From: Pseudomonas oryzicola
GTDB lineage: Bacteria; Pseudomonadota; Gammaproteobacteria; Pseudomonadales; Pseudomonadaceae
Direction of reading: 5' to 3'
Assembly: GCF_014269185.2 (NCBI RefSeq)
Contig: NZ_JABWRZ020000002.1
Location: 372,001-436,000, forward strand
DNA: 64,000 nt
Each line of letters begins with the position of its first letter. Positions within the stretch are counted from its first letter, which is position 1. Position numbers and translations under genes: made by a program. Below are positions 58,585 through 64,000 of this stretch, piece by piece. Below the pieces are notes generated by a model. That model did not search any database. It saw only the letters and a program-made list of their open reading frames with translations, and was not told the origin of the DNA.

Positions 58585-58850
58585 TCCGTGGTCCGAAGCA
58601 AACAGTGCTGGCGCCGGCCGTTCTCGCCGATTTCGAATGCCACCACCAAAACCAGGCCAGGGAGGCTTTCAAAAAGCTCGAATGTATCCTTACGGCGATG
58701 ATTATCCCGGCTCTTGGTCAGCAGCATCCGATCTCGAAAGACCTCTACGCGCAGCTCGATAATGTCAAACTCGGCTCGCAGAACTTTTGCTGGCGGCACC
58801 GGCACATCGGCTATAGCTACAGCGCGACCGAAGTTGGGGGTGTTCAATGA
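58581..58850 (+). CDS. Uncharacterised island protein (89 residues)
   Basis: An 89-residue frame starting ATG 58581 within ATGA of the previous gene, with GGAGG upstream. The sequence (MIRGPKQTVLAPAVLADFEC, HHQNQAREAFKKLECILTAM) is helical at the N-terminal half, with His and Cys residues that do not form a clear metal motif. It is coupled at both ends to neighbours. I do not recognise it. Confidence 0.65.
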   Translation: MIRGPKQTVLAPAVLADFECHHQNQAREAFKKLECILTAMIIPALGQQHPISKDLYAQLDNVKLGSQNFCWRHRHIGYSYSATEVGGVQ

Positions 58851-59143
58851 GCTACTGGAACGATCTTCTGCCACGCCACGAAGCGCTGAAGAACATGACT
58901 CCCGGTCAGCTGAAAGCGACAGAGCAGGCAACTGAAAGCTGTGTTTCCGTACTCGCGCATGGGATATCCGGCATTGGTCACCTGCTGGCTTGTACAGCCT
59001 CGAACGACGACACCGGCCTGAACTCTGGAGCAGTAACTGATATAGGCTGGCTTCTCGAAAGCCTAGGCAGTCTCGTTGCTAACTTGTCTGACACAAGCGC
59101 AGCAGCAACTCTCCATTTGTCCGAAGTCAAACCCGGAGCATAG
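58847..59143 (+). CDS. Uncharacterised island protein (98 residues)
   Basis: A 98-residue, mostly helical, acidic protein (MSYWNDLLPRHEALKNMTPG..QLKATEQATESCVSVLAHGI). Its start overlaps the previous stop by 4 bp. The later part (TDIGWLLESLGSLVANLSDT) reads as an amphipathic helix. Similar small proteins of unknown function accompany replication modules in Pseudomonas islands and prophages; this is inference from position. Confidence 0.65.
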   Translation: MSYWNDLLPRHEALKNMTPGQLKATEQATESCVSVLAHGISGIGHLLACTASNDDTGLNSGAVTDIGWLLESLGSLVANLSDTSAAATLHLSEVKPGA

Positions 59144-59145
59144 CC

Positions 59146-59553
59146 ATGAACATCCAAAACGGTGCACATGCGCCGATGGGGTCGGCTTGCCTGGATAAAG
59201 TGCTTATCCGATTAGACAAAGTTAGGTCTGCTGGCGCCGACAAATGGAAAGCCTGCTGCCCCGCGCACAGCGACAAGCATCCCAGTTTGGCAATTACCGA
59301 AACTTCGGATGGTGTCGTCTTGCTCAAATGCTGGGCCGGCTGCACAACAAAAGAGATTGTCTCGGCAATCGGTCTGGATTTGCGAGACTTGTTTCCCGGC
59401 GATAAACAACCGCGGCGCGGCCCAAGCAAGACGGCAATTGAACATGAGCGCATGGTTTATCGAATCGGCCACCTTCTCCAGCGACAAGGGAAGTTGGAAG
59501 GTGACGACCTGGCGCGCTTCAACCTCGCCAAGCTGCGCCTGGGGGTAAAATGA
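59146..59553 (+). CDS. CHC2-type zinc-finger primase subunit (small)
   Basis: A 135-residue protein. The zinc ribbon of bacterial primases is visible as KWKACCPAHSDKHPSLAI followed by VVLLKCWAGCTTKEIVSAIG (Cys-x2-His .. Cys-x3-Cys), ending LDLRDLFPGD. No TOPRIM or polymerase domain follows, so it is the stand-alone zinc-binding domain; the catalytic part may be another gene or supplied by the host or a helper. It overlaps the helicase gene by 4 bp (ATGA). In P4 these functions are fused in one alpha protein; here they are split. Confidence 0.88.
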   Translation: MNIQNGAHAPMGSACLDKVLIRLDKVRSAGADKWKACCPAHSDKHPSLAITETSDGVVLLKCWAGCTTKEIVSAIGLDLRDLFPGDKQPRRGPSKTAIEHERMVYRIGHLLQRQGKLEGDDLARFNLAKLRLGVK

Positions 59554-60821
59554 CTACAGATCGCTTTGCACAAGAATGGACCGAGCCTCTTAGCCCCATC
59601 AATCGTGAAAACGTAACCCCCCTATGGCGCGTCAATGCGGTTAAGGCGTCGACAATCAAGGCCGTTCCCATCCGCTGGCTGTGGCCTGGATGGCTGGCTA
59701 AAGGAAAGCTGCACATCCTCGCCGGCGCTGGCGGTACCGGGAAGACCACGCTGCTGATCGGTCTGATCGCCACCATCACCACTGGTGGACGCTGGCCCGA
59801 TGGCAACCGTTGTAGCGAGCCGGGTAATGCACTCATCTGGTCGAGTGAAGATGATCCAGCGGATACGTTGATTCCCCGTTTAACCGCTGCTGGCGCTGAC
59901 ATGAGCCGCGTCTACATCATCCAGGGGCTCACCAACGCCAGGGGCGACGCCGATCCATTCGACCCAGCAAACGACATTGTCCGTTTGCGTGAGACGGCCA
60001 GCGAGATTGGCGGTGTGTCGCTTCTGATGCTCGACCCCATCGTCAGCGCAGTGAAAGGCGACATGCACAAGGCCAATGACGTGCGTCGGGCGCTGCAAGG
60101 CGTAGTGGACTTCGCCGAGCAGAACCTTTGCGCCGTGGTGGGAATTTCCCACTTTGCCAAGGGTGGCGCTGGCTCGTCGCCTGCTGATCGAGTTATCGGA
60201 TCGCAAGCGTTCTCGGCGCTGGCGCGCACAGTACTGGTAGCCGCCAAGCAGGAAGACTCCGACCAACGCGTGCTGGCGCGAGCGAAGTCGAACATCGGCG
60301 CTGACGAGGGAGGTGTCTCCTACACCATCGAGCCATGTGACATCGGAGATGGGATTGAAGCTACTCGCGTGGTGTGGGGCGAAGCCATCGAAGGTAGCGC
60401 CCGGGAAATCCTAGGAGAAGCGGAGGCATCCAGTGATGAGGAGGCACAAGACCTGGATGATCCCAGCGACTGCCTCTACCGAATCTTGAAGGACAACCCC
60501 CTCGAAAGTAATGAAGCGAAAGCCCTGATGAGGCGCAATGGCTACACCGAAAAGCAGATTCGCCGGGCCAGAGAAAAGCTGTCTGTTGTCACCGCCAGAA
60601 CCGGCAACAAAAAGGATGTGAAGTCGTTCTGGTCATTGCCCCAAGCGGGTGGCTCATTCGCGCCCTTTCAACCACTCGTGCCCACAGAATCCCACTCGTG
60701 CCCATCCTTTGGCGTGGGCACGAGTAACGAAAATGGGCACGAGTGTGAGGATCAGCAAGGAGATCCGCAGCCGGGCGCCGCGTCGTTTCCATCGCTGGAT
60801 GATGACGCGGAGGACCTGTGA
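59550..60821 (+). CDS. RepA-like AAA ATPase / replicative helicase
   Basis: A 423-residue AAA_25/RepA-type ATPase. Walker A is AGAGGTGKTTLL (about 57-68), the Walker B strand is VSLLMLDPIVSAV (about 159-171), and the sensor region VVGISHFAKGGAGSSPADRV follows, all typical of plasmid RSF1010 RepA and phage relatives. The C-terminal 130 residues hold a small winged-helix-like part (DCLYRILKDNPLESNEAKAL, RRNGYTEKQIRRAREKL) and a low-complexity tail whose DNA contains iteron cluster B. It forms the unwinding half of the island replication module. Confidence 0.9.
   Translation: MTTDRFAQEWTEPLSPINRENVTPLWRVNAVKASTIKAVPIRWLWPGWLAKGKLHILAGAGGTGKTTLLIGLIATITTGGRWPDGNRCSEPGNALIWSSEDDPADTLIPRLTAAGADMSRVYIIQGLTNARGDADPFDPANDIVRLRETASEIGGVSLLMLDPIVSAVKGDMHKANDVRRALQGVVDFAEQNLCAVVGISHFAKGGAGSSPADRVIGSQAFSALARTVLVAAKQEDSDQRVLARAKSNIGADEGGVSYTIEPCDIGDGIEATRVVWGEAIEGSAREILGEAEASSDEEAQDLDDPSDCLYRILKDNPLESNEAKALMRRNGYTEKQIRRAREKLSVVTARTGNKKDVKSFWSLPQAGGSFAPFQPLVPTESHSCPSFGVGTSNENGHECEDQQGDPQPGAASFPSLDDDAEDL
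60674..60744. repeat. Four-site iteron cluster B (ACTCGTGCCCA)
   Basis: ACTCGTGCCCA at 60674-60684 and 60694-60704, and its inverse TGGGCACGAGT at 60715-60725 and 60734-60744. Spacings are 20, 21 and 19 bp, almost the same as cluster A at 58079-58148. All four sites are exact. The cluster lies inside the 3' end of the helicase gene, where the encoded residues are low complexity. Confidence 0.92.
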
Positions 60822-61114
60822 TGGCTGCGCTCGACTACCTGCTGGAACGTGGATTTTCCGCAAAGAAGCAAGGTATGCGGGTGCGGATCTCCCCCGCCTC
60901 AAAGCTGACCGACGATGTGCGCAAGTACATGAAGGCACACCGGCTCGCACTGCTGGCCGAGCTGGCTGCGAACGATGGCCTGGAGCGCCGCTGCAACTGG
61001 ACGGTGCTGGTCCCGGGGTGCCGGCCATTCACCATGATCAGCGAGCCAATTACCCGCGACGAAGCGCTGGCCGACGTGCGCGTGCGCTGGCCAGGTGCGA
61101 AGGTGGGGCCGTGA
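60821..61114 (+). CDS. Small protein with TubC-N-like docking motif
   Basis: A 97-residue protein (MAALDYLLERGFSAKKQGMR, VRISPASKLTDDVRKYMKAH, RLALLAELAAN). The first 50 residues follow the TubC N-terminal docking-domain pattern: a short helix, a beta pair, then LTDDVR and an AHRLALLAEL helix. ATG 60821 overlaps the helicase stop by one base, after GGAGG; a GTG at 60818 is the alternative. In mobile elements this fold occurs in proteins of unknown role near replication genes. Confidence 0.7.
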   Translation: MAALDYLLERGFSAKKQGMRVRISPASKLTDDVRKYMKAHRLALLAELAANDGLERRCNWTVLVPGCRPFTMISEPITRDEALADVRVRWPGAKVGP

Positions 61115-61230
61115 CGAGACTCAGTGGATACCTAGGCGAGCAATCGGCGAGCGCTCGACGAGGTTGGCGCGAATCCCCGCTTCGGCAAAACACGGGATTT
61201 TCCCACCTTATCGGATGGCCCGAGCCCGTT

Positions 61231-61317
61231 CGCCACTGTGTAGAAAACGCCACAGTGTGTTGCTTTCGACACAGTGGCGCCCTGATCCGAATCGGCTCAT
61301 TTGGTCTGATTCGGATC
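61231..61317. repeat. Inverted repeats upstream of the second recombinase
   Basis: CGCCACTGTGT (61231-61241) faces ACACAGTGGCG (61269-61279), with a third, related CCACAGTGTG between them. A separate pair, GATCCGAAT (61284-61292) and ATTCGGATC (61309-61317), follows. They fill most of the 250-bp gap before the recombinase and could be arm sites, operators or att-site structure. Confidence 0.75.
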
Positions 61318-61364
61318 ATCTGGCCTGGTTCGGTTAAACGACACCCTCAGTTTGAGGAGCAAAC

Positions 61365-62654
61365 ATGACCACCAAACACATCACCCTCAGTGACGCCGAG
61401 ATACGCAAGCAGGCCGGCCAGCCAGTGCGCCAATTGCGTGACCCGCGTTACCCCGAGCTGCGATTCCGCTATTCGACCGTCGACCGCACCCGGGGCGCCT
61501 GGCACGTCGTTGTCAGGGGCAAGTGGGGCAAGGCCGGCGACTTCCCCAGCCTGACCACCAAGGCCATGCTGACCGCCCTGCCGGCCATCCTGGGGCGCCG
61601 TGCCGCAGATGCCGAGGCCACCTCGCTGACCAGCACCTGGAGCCGCACCGGGGAGCTGTTGGACTGGTACCTGGATCGCATGCTGCGCGATCGCAACCTG
61701 TCGGCCAAGCGCAAGGCCGGCGCGAAGTCGGCCATCACCTGCCACCTAGCGCCACGGCTGCATGACTTGCCACTGGCCGAGGTGAGCAAGGCCACGCTCG
61801 ATCAGCGGCTCATGTGGCCACTGCAAGAGCGCTATGCCCTGTCGTTCGTGCGCCTGGTGTTCAACGTGCTGGCGGTGGCCATGCGCAAGGCGCACCGGCT
61901 TGGGATGATCGAGCAGAACCCCTTGGGCTCGCTGCGCTTCGGGGATTTCGTGGCGGTGCGGATCAAGCCGAAGTCGTCACGGCTGCGGGAGCGAGACTTG
62001 CCTGATCTGCTGGCCAAGCTGGCCACCTGGAGCGAGGCGCGGCCCGGTGGCGCCCTGCTGGCGCTGATGATGCTGTGCCACGGTACCCGCCTGGGCGAGA
62101 CGCGCAGCGCGCTGTGGCGCAACGTCGATCTACAGGCCGGCCAGTGGTTCATCCCCGCTGACGACACCAAGACCAAACAGAACCACACCCTGCCGCTCAC
62201 CCGCCAGGCCTGTGCACTGTTGAGCCGCTATCAGACCCAGCAAGCCGCGCAGGGCTACCAAGGGGCGTACCTGTTCCCAGCCAGCCGGCGCGGGCCACTG
62301 GGCGCCACGGCAGCGAGCCAGGTGTTTGCCGAACTGAGCAACCGCCAGTGGACCAGCCACGATGTGCGCAAGGTCGCCCGCACCTGCTGGATGGACCTGG
62401 GCGTGGATTACTTGGTGGGCGAGATGCTGGTGAACCACGCCCTGCGCAACATGGACGCGACCTACATCCACACCACCGCCGAAGCCCTCAAGCGCCAAGC
62501 CCTCGAACGCTGGCACGACCATTTAGACGGGCTCGGGTTGAGCGCACTCACAGGCGAGACATACCCGAGATACGCAATTTCACAAGATTCGACACAGGCC
62601 ACAGACCACGCGGCCCCTAGCGAAATTCAGGATGCATCACAGAGGAGCATGTAA
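61365..62654 (+). CDS. Second tyrosine recombinase
   Basis: A 429-residue recombinase that appears intact. The catalytic residues are Arg in CHGTRLGETRSALW, His and Arg in TSHDVRKVARTCW, His in LVNHALRNMD and Tyr in DATYIHTTAE. The N-terminal half differs from the first integrase, lacking the DUF4102 start, and resembles a group of prophage integrases. No tRNA is next to it, and inverted repeats precede it. ATG 61365 follows GAGGAGC. The gene after it encodes an HTH protein that could be its directionality factor. Confidence 0.9.
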   Translation: MTTKHITLSDAEIRKQAGQPVRQLRDPRYPELRFRYSTVDRTRGAWHVVVRGKWGKAGDFPSLTTKAMLTALPAILGRRAADAEATSLTSTWSRTGELLDWYLDRMLRDRNLSAKRKAGAKSAITCHLAPRLHDLPLAEVSKATLDQRLMWPLQERYALSFVRLVFNVLAVAMRKAHRLGMIEQNPLGSLRFGDFVAVRIKPKSSRLRERDLPDLLAKLATWSEARPGGALLALMMLCHGTRLGETRSALWRNVDLQAGQWFIPADDTKTKQNHTLPLTRQACALLSRYQTQQAAQGYQGAYLFPASRRGPLGATAASQVFAELSNRQWTSHDVRKVARTCWMDLGVDYLVGEMLVNHALRNMDATYIHTTAEALKRQALERWHDHLDGLGLSALTGETYPRYAISQDSTQATDHAAPSEIQDASQRSM

Positions 62655-62657
62655 ATC

Positions 62658-62888
62658 ATGGTGGACGTTGAACAGGACGTTACCGAGCGGTTGGCCCAGG
62701 CCGGCATCACGCCATTGATTGGGGGCCTGGTACCCGAGCCGGCCACGGCAGACCTGCTGGGATATGCCCCCAGCTACCTGCGCCGCCTGGCTGCCGAGGG
62801 TCGCTCACCGCTTCCATTCGTGCGCCGCGGCAATCGGCGGTTCTACAAAATAGCCGACATAGTGCGCTTTGCGACGGATACCGACTGA
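62658..62888 (+). CDS. Small HTH protein (excisionase-like)
   Basis: A 76-residue protein starting three bases after the recombinase stop codon. The C-terminal half is MerR/excisionase-like: TADLLGYAPSYLRRLAAEGR, then FVRRGNRRFYKIADIVRF. It probably regulates or directs the adjacent recombinase. An inverted repeat CCGGGGTGT/ACACCCCGG (62911-62961) follows and may be a regulatory or terminator structure. Confidence 0.8.
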   Translation: MVDVEQDVTERLAQAGITPLIGGLVPEPATADLLGYAPSYLRRLAAEGRSPLPFVRRGNRRFYKIADIVRFATDTD

Positions 62889-62969
62889 GGACGTCGAAGT
62901 TAACCGCTGACCGGGGTGTGCGTGCGCGCATAGGGTAGAGGACATCAACTCAACACCCCGGAGAATCCT

Positions 62970-63448
62970 ATGCCAGACCCGTATCAGCAGGACGTCAGCC
63001 AGCCAAGATCGGTGCGCAGATCACCGAGTTCAAAGAAGGCCTCAACACCAAGCAGGCCGAGCTCAGCGCACGCTTGCTCGAAACTGAACAGAAGCTCGCC
63101 TCTGGCCGCCACGGTAGCCCAGCCCCTAGCGGCGGCACTGATCGCAATGTCGTCACCGCTAGCGTTCTCGAAGCAGACGGCGTAGGCGAAATGCGCAACG
63201 GTCGCCAGAAGTCCACCGGGCAAATCAATTGCGAGGTGGGCATCCGCGCGGCGATCAGCCATACCCAACTATTTAAGCCCATTCAACGAGCGCTCAACCA
63301 GATCGCTCACAGCCGTGCCCTGCTGCGCCAGATGGAGGAGCGTGAGCGGCTGAGCAAAGAGATCGATCGCCTATTGGCCAGCGGCCTGAGCGCAGAAGCG
63401 CTGGAGCAGATCCGGTCGGCGCCGCCGTACAAAGCACCGGACTACTGA
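62970..63448 (+). pseudogene. Probable remnant of a phage major capsid gene (HK97-like N-terminal part)
   Basis: After ATG 62970 (MPDPYQQDVSQ) the reading continues only with a frame change into AKIGAQITEFKEGLNTKQAE, then LSARLLETEQKLASGRHGSP. This coiled-coil, Lys/Glu-rich pattern resembles the delta domain of HK97-type capsid proteins, followed by RNGRQKSTGQINCEVGIRAA, like the arm that precedes the mature capsid. A different sequence then replaces the rest of the capsid (RALLRQMEERERLSKEIDRL, to SAPPYKAPDY). The frame break and missing body suggest a decayed or deleted gene. An intact small gene from 63074 is the alternative. Confidence 0.4.
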
Positions 63449-63535
63449 GGGGGGGCGGGTCGAAAGTCTGGAAGGTCCGCCGACCTAGACCGCCTCCGAC
63501 CCCACGCACAGATTTTTCCCCGTTTAGCAAAAAAT

Positions 63536-63689
63536 GTTAATCCGACGTTAACACCATGCCGAACGTGCATAGGGCTGGAAGCCACGTAAACAGAGGCGTA
63601 CAGGCCGATAGCGCCCTCTGACGGACGTTAACAGGGTTAACACCTTTAACACCAAAAAGTTAACGCCTTAACACCCACGAGTTAACACC
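63536..63689 (+). repeat. TTAACACC direct-repeat array
   Basis: Eight direct copies of (G)TTAACACC, exact or with one change, start at 63536, 63547, 63627, 63636, 63645, 63659, 63667 and 63681. The last six are in 63 bp, spaced 8-14 bp. The array is AT-rich against GC-rich surroundings and sits upstream of a gene that starts at 63706. It could be an operator array or origin iterons. Confidence 0.8.
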
Positions 63690-63705
63690 CGGAGGCTTCC
63701 CGCTG

Positions 63706-64000
63706 ATGATCACTCAACCAGTTCCATCCACCTTTCAAGAGCGTTTCGCCCGAGCCTGCGAGGTAGCTACCTTCACCCTGGACAAAGGCGGCCCCTGCTA
63801 TCTGCTGTGGGAAGTCGATCATGTCCAGGCCGGCCGAAGGGTGAAGCTCGATGGCGTGTTCTTCACCGAGGAGGAGGCACGCATATCCGCTGACTTGTTG
63901 CGTGGCACCCTGCGCGGCGCCCGCGTTTCCATGTCGAGCTATGCGCCCAATTGGAACCCTTGCTCTGCCCGAAAGGCTTCCATTCGCCTGGAAGCACTGC
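63706..64000 (+). CDS. Uncharacterised island protein (3' end cut by window)
   Basis: ATG 63706 follows GGAGG by 10 bp and opens a frame to the window end (98 codons seen): MITQPVPSTFQERFARACEV, then ATFTLDKGGPCYLLWEVDHV. The pattern suggests a small alpha/beta protein. I do not recognise it. The TTAACACC array directly upstream would place its expression under whatever binds there. Confidence 0.65.
   Translation, partial: MITQPVPSTFQERFARACEVATFTLDKGGPCYLLWEVDHVQAGRRVKLDGVFFTEEEARISADLLRGTLRGARVSMSSYAPNWNPCSARKASIRLEAL

Noticed and set aside
62970..63185. A 71-codon frame directly from ATG 62970
   Set aside because: Its sequence after residue 11 is Ser/Arg/Pro-rich shadow-like; the coiled-coil reading in the neighbouring frame is more protein-like, so I prefer a frame-broken gene.
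62984..63282. Two overlapping minus-strand frames of 94-95 codons
   Set aside because: They are antisense to the capsid-like reading and have no ribosome-binding sites or known domains.
55411..64000. CRISPR array, cas genes or a named antiphage system in the island
   Set aside because: No regularly spaced identical repeats with unique spacers and no Cas, restriction, retron or CBASS motifs were seen; the repeats present are short iteron-like sites.

Overview
The window looks like the chromosome of a Pseudomonas putida-group bacterium. Coding is dense and GC-rich, gene order matches the P. putida/P. aeruginosa core as I remember it (dpp; prfC; speC; Sel1-piuC-piuA-piuB; der-bamB-yfgM-hisS-ispG-rodZ-pilW-rlmN-ndk; isc; cysE-trmJ; suhB; secF-secD-yajC-tgt-queA), and the first 31.5 kb carries at least eight copies or pairs of the short GCGGGTAAACCCGC-type REP palindromes typical of P. 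putida. No database search was possible; species is an inference. Layout: (1) 1-5.3 kb, dipeptide ABC transporter dppA(partial)BCDF. (2) 5.4-9.5 kb, a 24-residue membrane peptide, an AraC-type regulator with an NTF2/SnoaL-like N-terminus, and a PuuB-like FAD oxidoreductase, cupin and PotF-like polyamine-binding protein. (3) 9.6-15.2 kb, prfC and a four-gene OpuC-type osmoprotectant ABC transporter. (4) 15.4-19.4 kb, a FecA/FecR/FecI cell-surface signalling iron locus with a Fur-like box. (5) 19.9-31.3 kb, speC, two small orphan proteins flanking the piu (Fiu-type) siderophore uptake genes, then an omega-amidase/aminotransferase pair. (6) 31.5-48.2 kb, a long leftward housekeeping block running from trmJ and cysE through isc, ndk, rlmN, pilW, rodZ, ispG, hisS, yfgM and bamB to der. 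(7) suhB, a glycine-zipper protein, then the leftward queA-tgt-yajC-secD-secF cluster. (8) 55.4 kb to the window end, a mobile island that begins at the 3' end of tRNA-Leu(CAA). The island is the most interesting part. After a P4-type integrase come an unknown coupled gene, an AlpA-type regulator, a C4/CI-type antisense RNA region, and a chain of mostly overlapping genes ending in a CHC2 zinc-finger primase, a RepA-like AAA helicase and a TubC-N-like small protein. A second complete tyrosine recombinase with an HTH partner, a probable capsid-gene remnant and a TTAACACC repeat array follow. Two features stand out. First, the C4 RNA carries a TCGCCAA segment complementary to TTGGCGA copies on both sides of it, the seqA-seqB-seqC logic of P4 immunity, with a terminator that can refold and a hairpin covering the next ribosome-binding site. 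Second, two near-identical clusters of four ACTCGTGCCCA sites (two direct, two inverted, about 19-21 bp apart) lie 2.6 kb apart, one just before the C4 region and one inside the helicase gene, like the paired ori/crr replication sites of satellite phage P4. I read the island as a P4-like satellite or its relative, possibly next to remains of a second prophage; its right end is outside the window.
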